64,000 nucleotides of DNA from an uncultured Phocaeicola sp. (GTDB lineage Bacteria > Bacteroidota > Bacteroidia > Bacteroidales > Bacteroidaceae). The notes below the pieces were generated by a model. The model was not told where the DNA came from, ran no database searches, and was given only the letters and a program-made list of their open reading frames with translations. Shown piece after piece: positions 41,729-51,944 of this stretch; the first letter of the stretch is position 1, and every line of letters starts with the position of its first letter. The position numbers and the translations under genes are program-made. The stretch is taken from NCBI GenBank assembly GCA_948566455.1, contig CAOYQO010000005.1, forward strand, positions 1-64,000, written 5' to 3'.

Positions 41729-44700
41729 ATGAAAAAAATCTCAATTCTATTTTTGATATTGCTTTGCAACTGTACATTCCTGTACGCCCAGCAATTCAGC
41801 ATCACCGGTGTAGTCACGGATAAAAAGCTCAATGAGCCCATTATCGGTGCTAGTGTAGTTGTCAAAGGTACTACCAACGGAACGGTTACTGATCTGGATG
41901 GAAAATTCACAATCCAAGCCTCAAAAAGCAGTGTGCTAATTGTTTCCTTTATCGGGTATACCCCCCAAGAATTTACAATCAATGGCAACCAAACTTTTTA
42001 TCAAATCTCTTTAGCGGAAGATACGCAAACGCTGGACGAAGTTGTGGTAGTAGGCTTTGGTACGCAAAAGAAAGTGAACTTAACAGGAGCAGTTGCTACC
42101 GTGGATAAAAAAACACTGGAATCACGTCCTGTCACTTCAGTTTCACAAGCTCTTCAAGGAGTGATGCCAGGATTGAACATTGACATGAATGACAAAGGTG
42201 GACGATTAGACTATAATCCCACCATGAATATTCGTGGAACAGGAAATTTGAATACCGGATCCAGTGCCTCACCTTTAGTTTTAATTGATGGAGCCGAAGG
42301 AGACATAAACTCGTTAAATCCGCAGGATATCGCTAACATTTCCGTGTTAAAAGATGCTGCCGCATCTGCCATTTACGGTTCACGCGCTCCATTTGGCGTA
42401 ATCTTGGTTACAACCAAATCAGGAGAAGCAGGAAAAGCCACCATTCAGTATTCAAACAATTTCAGATGGTCACGCCCCACCAACATTCCTGACATGCTCG
42501 ACTCCTACCGCTTTGCCAAGTATTTCAATGCAGCACAAAAAAATTCAGGAAGCGGCACCACTTTTATTTTCACTGATGATACGATAGACCGCATTCAGAA
42601 ATACATGGCGAGTGAATACCCATACACCTCAGACCCCAATGGTTCACAAGGAAACAATTTTTTCCCTTTCAACGTCGCTTCCAATGATAATCAAAACTGG
42701 CCAAGAAACTTCATTGACAAAACATCTTTCGGACAAGAACATAATCTAAGTATCTCCGGAGGAGGTGAGAAAGTTAAATACTATCTATCGGGAGCTTTCC
42801 TTTCTCAAAACGGACAGATGAATTACTCTGACGAAAACAAAAAACGTTATAACATCAGTGGAAAGGTAACAGGACAAGTCACCAAATGGCTAAGTTTAGA
42901 TTTTAACGCTCGTTTTATACGTTCAGATATAGAAATGCCAACTTTTGTGAAACTCTATGGCGATCGTTTCTTTGCAGAAACGACCAAATTATATCCCATG
43001 ATGCCTCTCTATGACAACAACGGACACTATACACGTAATCCTAAATTAATGCAATTAACTTCTGGAGGGCGTTCAAACAGCAGTAAAGACACCTACTTCA
43101 CTTCCGGAGGTTTCCATCTGACTCCATTAAAAGGATTAGGTATTCACGGACAGGCGACTCTACGGACAGAAAGCTACCGCCACCAATATAATGTAAATAA
43201 AGTCTATCTCTATACCCGTGACAACCAACCCGTGGAAGAAGCATGGTTAGGAGGAGACCCCGATTTAGCAGCAGGAAAGACATTTGTGCAAAGTCAAACA
43301 CAGCAAACTTCCATGATGACAACTTCACTATATGCAGATTATGAATATTCCTGGAACAAGCACAATTTCAAAGTTACAGCAGGTATGAATACCGAATATT
43401 ATTACATCAACGAATTAATCGGCAAACGCTATGATGTCATCAACGAAAATGTCCCCAGTATCAATACGGCCACTGGTACAAGTGATTTGAAAGGCTCCTC
43501 AAAAGAATGGGCTACAATGGGATATTTTGCCCGTTTAAATTATGACTACGAAGGACGATACCTATTAGAAGGAAACATTCGTCGCGATGGGACTTCACGC
43601 TTCCGCGGTAACCAACGATGGGGCACATTTCCCTCTGTTTCTATAGGTTGGAACATCGCCCGCGAAGCATTCTGGAGTCCGGCAGAAGCATATGTCAACC
43701 TGTTAAAACTACGTTTTTCTTACGGTAGCCTAGGCAATCAGAATACAGATAATTATTATCCTACTTATTCTATTCAAAATATAACTGTAGGTAGCGTAGA
43801 TGCCGGCGGACGCTGGCTGCTTGACTTAGCCAACAAGTCCAATATAGCATCTTCCCCCGGTCTCGTCAGTTCCTTGCTCACATGGGAACGTGTCACCAGC
43901 TATAATGCAGGACTTGACTTTGGTGCATTTAACAATCGTCTGAACGGATACGTTGAATACTACATTCGTGATACCAAAGACATGGTAGGACCTGCCGAAG
44001 AAATAACTCCATTAGTAGGAGCATCAGCTCCCAAAATGAATAATACCTCTTTACGAACCAAAGGCTGGGAATTACAACTAACTTGGCAGGACAGAATTGG
44101 TAAAGTAGGGTATCATGCTTCTTTCAATCTATCTGATGCTCAAACAGAAGTAACAGAATATCCCAATCCTGATAAAACATTTTACACCAAAGATGAAGAC
44201 GGAAACACCATTGAAAATTATTGGAAAGGGAAAAAATTAGGCGAAATATGGGGATTCAAAACAGTAGGCATAGCAAAAACCGATGAAGAAATGCAATCAT
44301 GGATAGCCCAACATGACCAAAGCAAATTACCCAATGTAGGAAACAATATTTGGAAAGCCGGTGATATCATGTACGCTAACCTGGATGACAATCCTGCCAT
44401 AGAAAAAGGTACGTCTGCCACTGATCCGAAAGATTTAACCATTATTGGAAATTACACACCCCGCTTTCGTTTTGGCTTCTCATTAGGAGCTGACTATAAA
44501 GGATTTGATATCAATCTAATGTTCCAGGGCGTAGCCAAACGTGACGTTTGGGTAGGAGGCGACGACAGAACCGCTTATTCTAAAGGTATGATTTTCTGGG
44601 GTATCAACGGGGGGCAATGGGATTCCACCGGATACGAAGAACACATGGATTACTTCCGTCCTGAAGGAGATGAAATGGGAGCAAATCTCAATGCTTATTA

Positions 44701-44983
44701 TCCGCGCCCCATTATTGGAAGTAAACAAAACCAGCAGGTACAAAGTCGTTACTTGCAGAATGCAGCTTACATCCGCTTGAAAAACATACAAATAGGTTAC
44801 ACGTTGCCTAAAGCATGGATACAAAAAGCTAACCTGGAGAAAGTACGACTATTCTTCTCCGGAGATAATTTATGGACTGGTACCAAGATGAGTAAAAATT
44901 TTGATCCAGAACTAATTTACCAAAACGGTATGAGTTATCCGTTAAGCTATACTCTATCATGTGGAATTAATATTACATTATAA
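41729..44983 (+). CDS. SusC-family TonB-dependent outer-membrane transporter
   Basis: A 1084-residue outer-membrane importer of oligosaccharides. Signal peptide to about residue 20, a carboxypeptidase-regulatory-like domain at about 25-105 (ITGVVTDKKLNEPIIGASVVV region), the TonB-interacting TLDEVVVVGFGTQ segment at about 103-115, a plug domain to about 230 (QALQGVMPGL, AASAIYGSRAPFGVILVTTK), then the beta-barrel ending in a terminal aromatic-rich strand. It is the uptake pore of the utilisation locus and pairs with the SusD-like lipoprotein encoded 20 bp downstream. Confidence 0.96.
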   Translation: MKKISILFLILLCNCTFLYAQQFSITGVVTDKKLNEPIIGASVVVKGTTNGTVTDLDGKFTIQASKSSVLIVSFIGYTPQEFTINGNQTFYQISLAEDTQTLDEVVVVGFGTQKKVNLTGAVATVDKKTLESRPVTSVSQALQGVMPGLNIDMNDKGGRLDYNPTMNIRGTGNLNTGSSASPLVLIDGAEGDINSLNPQDIANISVLKDAAASAIYGSRAPFGVILVTTKSGEAGKATIQYSNNFRWSRPTNIPDMLDSYRFAKYFNAAQKNSGSGTTFIFTDDTIDRIQKYMASEYPYTSDPNGSQGNNFFPFNVASNDNQNWPRNFIDKTSFGQEHNLSISGGGEKVKYYLSGAFLSQNGQMNYSDENKKRYNISGKVTGQVTKWLSLDFNARFIRSDIEMPTFVKLYGDRFFAETTKLYPMMPLYDNNGHYTRNPKLMQLTSGGRSNSSKDTYFTSGGFHLTPLKGLGIHGQATLRTESYRHQYNVNKVYLYTRDNQPVEEAWLGGDPDLAAGKTFVQSQTQQTSMMTTSLYADYEYSWNKHNFKVTAGMNTEYYYINELIGKRYDVINENVPSINTATGTSDLKGSSKEWATMGYFARLNYDYEGRYLLEGNIRRDGTSRFRGNQRWGTFPSVSIGWNIAREAFWSPAEAYVNLLKLRFSYGSLGNQNTDNYYPTYSIQNITVGSVDAGGRWLLDLANKSNIASSPGLVSSLLTWERVTSYNAGLDFGAFNNRLNGYVEYYIRDTKDMVGPAEEITPLVGASAPKMNNTSLRTKGWELQLTWQDRIGKVGYHASFNLSDAQTEVTEYPNPDKTFYTKDEDGNTIENYWKGKKLGEIWGFKTVGIAKTDEEMQSWIAQHDQSKLPNVGNNIWKAGDIMYANLDDNPAIEKGTSATDPKDLTIIGNYTPRFRFGFSLGADYKGFDINLMFQGVAKRDVWVGGDDRTAYSKGMIFWGINGGQWDSTGYEEHMDYFRPEGDEMGANLNAYYPRPIIGSKQNQQVQSRYLQNAAYIRLKNIQIGYTLPKAWIQKANLEKVRLFFSGDNLWTGTKMSKNFDPELIYQNGMSYPLSYTLSCGINITL

Positions 44984-45003
44984 ACTTTAAATAAATCATA
45001 ATC

Positions 45004-46917
45004 ATGAAATTAAAATACATCATACTCCCTATAATAGCAACTTCATTCGCTATAAGCTCATGTAACGATTTTCTAGATAGAGAACCATTGACAGACAATG
45101 TGAATGAAGGTTTTTTCACAGAACCAAGCCAATTGCAGGCTTATTGTAACAAGAAATACGAACTATTGCCCGATTTCAAAGACACCAATCTTTTTACCAA
45201 CGATCAAACCAGTGATAACCAAGCAGGAACAGATCCTGTAGATTTCTTTCTACCGCAACGTATCAAAGTTGCCGCCACAGGAAGTTATAATCGGCAAGGA
45301 CATTTGCGCGACTGTAACCGATTGTTATATTACGCTTTGGAAAATATCCAAAAAGGGGAACTGGAAGATACCCGCGAAACTCAGCAATATATCGGTGAGA
45401 TTTACTTCTTCAGAGCTTACATCTATTTCGAATATTTGAGGAAATTCGGAGATTTTCCCATTATCAAATCAGAACTTAGCGCAGATGATTATGCCGCCAA
45501 TGTGAAAGCAAACAAACGTAAGCCACGTAATGAAGTGGCCCGATTTATTCTAGAAGACCTGAACGAAGCCATTGCCCGATTATTACCGCGCAGTAATAAT
45601 CTGACCAATCACCGTCTGAACAGAGAGTGTGCCTATCTATTTAAATCACGTGTAGCCCTGTATGAAGCAAGTTGGGAAACCTACCATCAAGGAACCGCAC
45701 GAGTACCAGGTGGTCCGGGCTGGCCGGGCGGTACTTTCAATGGCAACCTTAATACTGAAATAGATTTCTTCCTGACTGAAGCGATGGCATCTGCCAAAGA
45801 AGTGGCAGAAGCAATACAAATCTCTGATAAAATAGAAGATTATATGAATATGTTCAATCAATATGATCTTTCTTCCAACAAAGAGGTATTATTATGGCGT
45901 ATGTATAGTGCGGATGCCAAAGTGAATAGCTTAGTAGAAGGCAATTATCATAGCATATACAATGAAAACGGTGAAGGCTGTGTGGGACAAGGTGGAGGTT
46001 ATACACGATCCATGGTTGAAACTTTCCTAACTACCAATGGCCTGCCTATTTATGCACCAGAAAATACAGAATACAAAGGCGACAAAAGTATCCCCGATGT
46101 AATGGAGAATCGTGATTTACGCCTTGTAGAATCAACTTTCAAACCGGGTGATATGGTTTGGAGAGGTGGTAATATGGACCAAGACGGAAGAATGGTCTAT
46201 GCAAATCTACTACAAGCTTATCAAAACTTAAGCAGAACAGCTACAGGATATTTAGTTCGTAAAGGATGGAGAGACAGCAATGTAGCTCCAGCGGATAATT
46301 CACCTTTGGCTTATATGATATTCCGCGCCAGCGAAGCATATCTCAACTATATGGAAGCTGACTATATGAAAAACAAAAATCTAGATGATTATAGCAAAAA
46401 ATACTGGAGAGCTTTGAGAAAGCGTGCCGGCGTATCAGAAAACTTCCAAAAAACTATCGATGCAACAGATCTAAGTAAAGAAAACGATCTGGCTGTTTGG
46501 TCCGGAAGTCAGATGATAGACAAAACTTTATATAATATCCGCCGTGAACGACGTTGCGAATTTATAGCAGAAGGCATGCGTAAAGATGATCTTTTACGCT
46601 GGCGTTCACTAGATAAAATGAAAAACTATCAAACAGAAGGATTCAATTGGCAAGAGTATCAAAAAGAGCCTTACTATGTGAAACAATTGGCTGCCGGCTT
46701 AGTGGTTAGTAATTCTAAATATTTACGTCCGCATTTTGCCAACGAACTGATCATTACCAACAATGGCTACAACTTTGAAGAAGCGAATTACCTGACCCCT
46801 ATCTCTTATGACGTATTCCGTCTTTCAACCCCTGAGAAAGGAGGCGATATTTCCACTTCCGTTGTTTATCAAAATCCAGGCTGGCCTGTCGGTGCCAATC
46901 AATATGCTCTGCAATAG
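45004..46917 (+). CDS. SusD/RagB-family surface glycan-binding lipoprotein
   Basis: A 637-residue lipoprotein with the lipobox ISSC (lipidated Cys20) followed by NDFLDREPL, the usual beginning of SusD proteins. TPR-like helices are interspersed, with YFFRAYIYFEYLRKFGDFPI near residue 136 and RRERRCEFIAEGMRKDDLLRW near 510, both SusD hallmarks. It forms the lid of the SusC pore and binds the target glycan at the cell surface. It lies 20 bp after susC in the same operon. Confidence 0.95.
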   Translation: MKLKYIILPIIATSFAISSCNDFLDREPLTDNVNEGFFTEPSQLQAYCNKKYELLPDFKDTNLFTNDQTSDNQAGTDPVDFFLPQRIKVAATGSYNRQGHLRDCNRLLYYALENIQKGELEDTRETQQYIGEIYFFRAYIYFEYLRKFGDFPIIKSELSADDYAANVKANKRKPRNEVARFILEDLNEAIARLLPRSNNLTNHRLNRECAYLFKSRVALYEASWETYHQGTARVPGGPGWPGGTFNGNLNTEIDFFLTEAMASAKEVAEAIQISDKIEDYMNMFNQYDLSSNKEVLLWRMYSADAKVNSLVEGNYHSIYNENGEGCVGQGGGYTRSMVETFLTTNGLPIYAPENTEYKGDKSIPDVMENRDLRLVESTFKPGDMVWRGGNMDQDGRMVYANLLQAYQNLSRTATGYLVRKGWRDSNVAPADNSPLAYMIFRASEAYLNYMEADYMKNKNLDDYSKKYWRALRKRAGVSENFQKTIDATDLSKENDLAVWSGSQMIDKTLYNIRRERRCEFIAEGMRKDDLLRWRSLDKMKNYQTEGFNWQEYQKEPYYVKQLAAGLVVSNSKYLRPHFANELIITNNGYNFEEANYLTPISYDVFRLSTPEKGGDISTSVVYQNPGWPVGANQYALQ

Positions 46918-46937
46918 GTTTAGATAAAATAACTCAA

Positions 46938-46996
46938 AAAGGGTGTAGTTTAATTCGTTACAATGTATTCTTATTGTACCTTTGAACACACCCTTT
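46938..46996 (+). promoter_or_regulatory. Nested hairpin with an internal promoter before the first sulfatase
   Basis: An outer stem AAAGGGTGT/ACACCCTTT (46938-46946 and 46988-46996) encloses an inner stem TACAAT/ATTGTA (46959-46964 and 46973-46978). An exact -7 element, TACCTTTG, lies at 46977-46984 and is partly covered by both arms. It may reduce read-through from susCD and give the enzyme genes their own promoter. Confidence 0.5.
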
Positions 46997-47018
46997 ACCA
47001 ATATCATACCGAATTAAT

Positions 47019-48455
47019 ATGAAATTTTTCTCTAAAAAAACATTTTTCATCTTTCCGTTCTTGACTTCTATCTATTTACAAGCTCAAGAAAAACCTAACC
47101 TGGTCTTCATCATGGCAGATCAATGGAGAGGAGATGCTTTAGGTTGTCTCGGAAAAGAACCTGTCAAAACACCTTGCCTGGACCAACTGGCCCGTGAAGG
47201 TGTGAATTTCACCAATGCTGTCAGCAGCTATCCCGTATCTTCACCGGCACGAGGCATGTTGATGACAGGCATGTATCCGCATAAGAACAAAGTAACAGGC
47301 AATTGCAATTCTGCCAACGCTCCTTATGGAGTAGAACTTCCACAAGATGCACGCTGCTGGAGTGATATACTTAAAGCCAATGGATACCAAACAGGATATA
47401 TCGGCAAATGGCATCTGGATGCTCCTCATGAACCATACATAGATACTTACAACAACCATGGTGCAGTTGCTTGGAACGAATGGTGTCCAAAAGAACGCCG
47501 GCACGGTTTTGACTATTGGACCGCTTATGGCACTTACGACTACCATTTAAAACCCATGTACTGGGACACTGACGCTCCCCGGGACAGTTTTTATTATGTC
47601 AATCAATGGGGACCGGAGTATGAAGCCGACAAAGCGATTGAGTACCTCAACGGGCATATAGATAAAACGCAGCCATTTGCCTTAGTCGTATCCATGAACC
47701 CTCCACACACCGGTTACGAGTTGGTGCCCGACCGATACAAGGAGATGTATAAAAACCTGAATGTAGAGGCATTATGTGCCAACCGTCCCGACATTCCCGC
47801 CAAAGGCACTGAAATGGGCGACTATTTCCGCAACAATATCCGCAATTACTATGCCTGCATGACCGGAGTCGATGAAAATATAGGTCGGATAATCAACGAA
47901 TTGAAACGTTTGGGTTTATTTAAAAATACTATTGTAGTATTCACTTCTGACCACGGCATCTGCATGGGGGCTCATGAACAAGCCGGAAAAGATATCTTTT
48001 ATGAGGAATCCATGCGAATTCCAGTCCTTATCTCATGGCCGGAAAAAATAAAGCCGAAAACCGACCGAACAACCATGATAGCTTTTGCCGACTTGTATCC
48101 GACCCTGCTTTCCATCATGGGCTTTCAGCAACAAATACCGGAAGAAGTACAAACATTCGACCTTGCTTCCGTTCTCCTCTACGGAAAAGAAAACAACCGC
48201 ATTGTCCAACCCTATTATTACATACAGTCATCCAATCCGGCAACAGGCTACCGGGGATTACGCACCGCTACACATACGTTTACTATCCATGCAACCGATG
48301 GTAAGGTAGATAAGATTATTCTATTCGACAGGAGATCAGACCCTTACCAAATGAATAATATAGCTATGCAGCATCCCAAACTGGTAAACCGATTGAAAAG
48401 CCAATTAAAAACATGGCTGCAAAAAACAGAAGATCCATTTTTTAATTATTTATAA
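47019..48455 (+). CDS. Ser-type sulfatase (exported)
   Basis: A 478-residue sulfatase of the alkaline-phosphatase superfamily that removes sulfate esters from sugars. The signal peptide ends at LQAQ (about residue 22). The metal-binding FIMADQWRGDALGC block is at residues 30-43. The formylglycine motif is S-S-P-A-R with Ser74 as the modified residue, so it depends on an anaerobic Ser-type maturase. The late conserved blocks VFTSDHGICMGAHEQAGKD and EESMRIPVLISWP are present. It is separated from susD by a nested hairpin and promoter, and from the fucosidase by 3 bp. Confidence 0.93.
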   Translation: MKFFSKKTFFIFPFLTSIYLQAQEKPNLVFIMADQWRGDALGCLGKEPVKTPCLDQLAREGVNFTNAVSSYPVSSPARGMLMTGMYPHKNKVTGNCNSANAPYGVELPQDARCWSDILKANGYQTGYIGKWHLDAPHEPYIDTYNNHGAVAWNEWCPKERRHGFDYWTAYGTYDYHLKPMYWDTDAPRDSFYYVNQWGPEYEADKAIEYLNGHIDKTQPFALVVSMNPPHTGYELVPDRYKEMYKNLNVEALCANRPDIPAKGTEMGDYFRNNIRNYYACMTGVDENIGRIINELKRLGLFKNTIVVFTSDHGICMGAHEQAGKDIFYEESMRIPVLISWPEKIKPKTDRTTMIAFADLYPTLLSIMGFQQQIPEEVQTFDLASVLLYGKENNRIVQPYYYIQSSNPATGYRGLRTATHTFTIHATDGKVDKIILFDRRSDPYQMNNIAMQHPKLVNRLKSQLKTWLQKTEDPFFNYL

Positions 48456-48458
48456 CCT

Positions 48459-49844
48459 ATGAAGATACTATATACATCCCTTCTCTTCCTTATGAACTGT
48501 GTACTGAGTGTTGCACAACCGGAAATCATTGTACCCAAACCGCATCAATTGAAATGGCATGAAGCGGAAATGGGAGCCGTATTTCATTATGACCTCCACG
48601 TATTCGACGGCATCCGCTACGGACAAGGCAATAACCGTATCAGCCCCATTGAAGATTATAATATATTTAATCCTACCCAACTGGATACTGACCAATGGAT
48701 TCAGGCAGCTAAAGCCGCAGGCTGCAAATTCGCCGTACTCACAGCCACGCATGAAACCGGCTTCGGATTGTGGCAAAGTGACGTAAACCCATACTGCCTG
48801 AAAGCTGTAAAATGGCGTGATGGCAAAGGAGACATTGTCCGCGACTTTGTCAACTCCTGCCGTAAGTATGGTATCCAGCCGGGCATCTATGTAGGCATCC
48901 GGTGGAATTCACTTCTGGGTATCCATAATTTCAAGGTAGCCGGTGACGGAGAATTTGCCGCCAACCGACAGGCGTGGTATAAACGCTTCTGCGAGAAAAT
49001 GGTGGAAGAACTTTGTACCCGCTATGGAGATTTATATATGATTTGGTTTGATGGCGGAGCCGATGACCCACGAGGTGACGGTCCTGATGTGGAACCCATC
49101 GTCAATAAATACCAACCCAACTGCCTGTTCTACCACAACATAGACCGTGCTGATTTCCGCTGGGGAGGTTCAGAAACCGGCACAGTGGGATACCCCTGCT
49201 GGTCCACTTTTCCGGCCCCCTGTTCACATCATAAACGTATTGAAAGCCAAAAAGACCAAATAGCCTTATTAAAACAAGGTGATCCCGAAGGCAAATACTG
49301 GGTACCAGCTATGGCAGACAGCCCCCTGCGTGGTGCCAACGGCCGCCACGAATGGTTTTGGGAACCCGATGACGAGAATAATATCTATCCATTGACAACG
49401 TTGATGGATATGTACGAAAAATCAGTGGGCCGCAACGCTACGTTAATCATCGGGCTGACCCCCGATCCCGATGGGCTATTGCCGGCAGGTGACGAACAGC
49501 GTTTAAAAGAATGGGGAGAAGAAATAAACCGGCGCTTTGGTACACCATTGGCGGAAACCCAAGGCCGGAGGCAACGGCTTACGCTGAATCTGAATGAAAA
49601 ACAACCGGTCAACTACTGCATCATCCAAGAAGACATTGCCAAAGGCGAAAGAATACGCCAATACAAGATAGAAGCGAAAGTCAACGGAAAATGGCAGACA
49701 GTGTGCTCCGGCGAGTCTGTGGGACACAAACGCATTGCACACTTCGAACCGGTAGAAACCACCGCCTTGCGCCTCACCGTAACCCAATCCGTTGCCGTAC
49801 CCGAAATCAGACATTTCAGTGCCTATAACGTAACTCTCAAATAA
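48459..49844 (+). CDS. GH29 alpha-L-fucosidase (exported)
   Basis: A 461-residue glycoside hydrolase with a signal peptide ending at SVAQ (residue 20). The GH29 pattern is visible: WHEAEMGAVFHYDLH near residue 33, a KFAVLTATHETGFGLW block at 90-105, the GIYVGIRWN strand, and the nucleophile Asp198 in YMIWFDGG. Retaining enzymes of this family release terminal alpha-L-fucose. The C-terminal part (about 360-461) looks like a beta-sandwich module. The acid/base residue cannot be assigned safely from sequence alone. It is 6 bp before the next glycosidase gene and co-transcribed with the sulfatase. Confidence 0.9.
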   Translation: MKILYTSLLFLMNCVLSVAQPEIIVPKPHQLKWHEAEMGAVFHYDLHVFDGIRYGQGNNRISPIEDYNIFNPTQLDTDQWIQAAKAAGCKFAVLTATHETGFGLWQSDVNPYCLKAVKWRDGKGDIVRDFVNSCRKYGIQPGIYVGIRWNSLLGIHNFKVAGDGEFAANRQAWYKRFCEKMVEELCTRYGDLYMIWFDGGADDPRGDGPDVEPIVNKYQPNCLFYHNIDRADFRWGGSETGTVGYPCWSTFPAPCSHHKRIESQKDQIALLKQGDPEGKYWVPAMADSPLRGANGRHEWFWEPDDENNIYPLTTLMDMYEKSVGRNATLIIGLTPDPDGLLPAGDEQRLKEWGEEINRRFGTPLAETQGRRQRLTLNLNEKQPVNYCIIQEDIAKGERIRQYKIEAKVNGKWQTVCSGESVGHKRIAHFEPVETTALRLTVTQSVAVPEIRHFSAYNVTLK

Positions 49845-49850
49845 AAAATC

Positions 49851-51926
49851 ATGAGAGAATATAAAGCAATATTCATTTGTATCCTGATTTGCAATGTATT
49901 TGTTTGTCCGAAATCCTTCGGGCAAACAGATTACACATATGAAAAAGGAAAGTCTTTCAAGAACACAAACGCTTTGTCAATGACAGATACGATTGATTTA
50001 ACTTCCATTTCTTCTCCCATACCCTATAAGAAATCCATACCCGGACAAACCCAAACTATTGCCTGTCCGGTACGGTTACCCGGGTACGTCCGAGGTATTT
50101 TCTTCAGCCGAGACTCCCGTCCGGGAGATTTTGAATGGCCCAACAATACCAACCGGCTCCTACCTTGGGTGTTCAACGATTTAAAAGAATTAACCGACAC
50201 CCGCTATCCGGGAATACCTTCCAATGCAACCCCATCTACGTTGGGAGATGCATTACTGCTGGAACTGACAAACGGAGAATACTTGTTTGCCAAAGCTGTT
50301 GCCGGCCGTAACAGTTTAAGCTGGCTGCAAGTAAACGATAACGGCTCTGTCACCCTATATGTATCCACCTTAGGAAAAGACTATCTGAAACCGGAAGTCC
50401 CTCTTCTACTCATCCGACAAGGAAAAGATATTTATTCAACCATTCGGCAAGCCTATCAAGCGCTGATGAAAAATACAGAAGCCGCCGACTTAAAAAGCCG
50501 CACAGCCAAGGAATATTTCGAAGCTTTCCGCTATCTCGGTTGGTGTACATGGGAACATTATCATGATGATATAAACGAATCCAAGATAATAAACGATATG
50601 AAAACGATAGAGGCATCCGGCATTCCTATCCGGTATGTACTGATTGACGACGGTCATCTCGCCCACAAGAACAGGCAACTGACCGGTTTCATACCAGATA
50701 AACAACGTTTCCCGTCGGGATGGAAAAAAATCATGTCATACAAAAAAGAAAATAAAATCAAATGGATCGGACTGTGGTACAGCCTTTCGGGATACTGGAT
50801 GGGATTATCCCCCGAAAACGGATTTCCACAAGTCGTCCGACAAGCCCTATACCCACACGCCGGCAGCCTTCTGCCAGGAACGGACAGCACCCGCATCCGT
50901 TCCTTCTATCGCTACTACGTCAGCACCTTAAAAGAACAAGGATTCGATTTTCTGAAAGTAGATAACCAAGCTTTTACGCTGCCACTCTACATGGGAGGGC
51001 ATGAAAGTATCCGCCAGGCAACCGACTGTAACCGAAGCCTGGAAGCCGAGATCCACCGGCAAAATATGGGATTAATGAACTGTATGGCACAGAACGTCAT
51101 CAATACCGACCATACGTCATACAGCAACAGCACCCGTGTCAGCATAGACTATAAGAAATATGATGAGGATATGGCAAAATCACATCTATTCCAGTCTTAT
51201 ACCAATACCCTGCTACTAGGACAAACCGTATGGCCCGACCATGATATGTTTCATTCCTGCGATACCGTTTGCGGCACTTTGATGGCACGTTCCAAGGCCA
51301 TTTCCGGAGGTCCGGTCTACCTGTCGGACGCCCCCGGGGACTTTATCAAGGAAAACATCTTTCCTTTAATTGACAAACAAGGCAAACTGTTCCGCCCCGA
51401 AGCTCCTGCCGTACCTATGCCGGAATCTATACTGACCAATCCATTATGGAGTGGAAAAGCATATCGAGTAGCAGCTCCCTCAGGCAACGGAGCAATGACA
51501 TTAATCTGTTACAACCTGAATGTTTCCCCCCGACATCAGCAAGTTCAGGCCACTATAAAAAAAGAAGATTATTCTCTTCGGAACAGTTTTGAGAAAATGT
51601 CTGCCACCCCCGAAGAACGCGTGCTGCTTTATAATTGGGAATCACAAAAGGCAGAAGAACTATCAGACAGCAGTACATTCGAACTTATCGGATTTACAGA
51701 CAAACTGTTTCATCTCTGCCCCATACGGAAAGGATGGGCAGTCATTGGCATACAGGAAAAATATCTGTCCCCGGCCACCGTCCAAACTATCTCTTTAACA
51801 GAGAACCGCTTGGTGCTGAACGTACTATGTACAGGTACACTAAAAGTATGGATAGAAAATTCCGGCAAGCAAGAACTGAGAAGTATTTCCATAGATACCC
51901 CCAAAAAAATTGTAATCGAAAAATAA
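49851..51926 (+). CDS. GH36/Sip1-like (raffinose-synthase-type) glycosidase
   Basis: A 691-residue exported protein (signal peptide to about residue 25, SFGQ). The TIM-barrel part resembles the raffinose synthase/Sip1 branch of GH36: YLGWCTWEHYHDDI at about 226, VLIDDGHLAHKN at about 263, WIGLWYSLSGYW, the likely nucleophile Asp in FDFLKVDNQ at about 370, and TVWPDHDMFHS followed by ARSKAISGGPVYLSD. Known members act on alpha-galactosides, so alpha-galactosidase activity is the best guess, but activity on other alpha-sugars is possible. It lies between the fucosidase (6 bp) and the second sulfatase (18 bp). Confidence 0.83.
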   Translation: MREYKAIFICILICNVFVCPKSFGQTDYTYEKGKSFKNTNALSMTDTIDLTSISSPIPYKKSIPGQTQTIACPVRLPGYVRGIFFSRDSRPGDFEWPNNTNRLLPWVFNDLKELTDTRYPGIPSNATPSTLGDALLLELTNGEYLFAKAVAGRNSLSWLQVNDNGSVTLYVSTLGKDYLKPEVPLLLIRQGKDIYSTIRQAYQALMKNTEAADLKSRTAKEYFEAFRYLGWCTWEHYHDDINESKIINDMKTIEASGIPIRYVLIDDGHLAHKNRQLTGFIPDKQRFPSGWKKIMSYKKENKIKWIGLWYSLSGYWMGLSPENGFPQVVRQALYPHAGSLLPGTDSTRIRSFYRYYVSTLKEQGFDFLKVDNQAFTLPLYMGGHESIRQATDCNRSLEAEIHRQNMGLMNCMAQNVINTDHTSYSNSTRVSIDYKKYDEDMAKSHLFQSYTNTLLLGQTVWPDHDMFHSCDTVCGTLMARSKAISGGPVYLSDAPGDFIKENIFPLIDKQGKLFRPEAPAVPMPESILTNPLWSGKAYRVAAPSGNGAMTLICYNLNVSPRHQQVQATIKKEDYSLRNSFEKMSATPEERVLLYNWESQKAEELSDSSTFELIGFTDKLFHLCPIRKGWAVIGIQEKYLSPATVQTISLTENRLVLNVLCTGTLKVWIENSGKQELRSISIDTPKKIVIEK

Positions 51927-51944
51927 CTTATAAAACTAGCCGAT

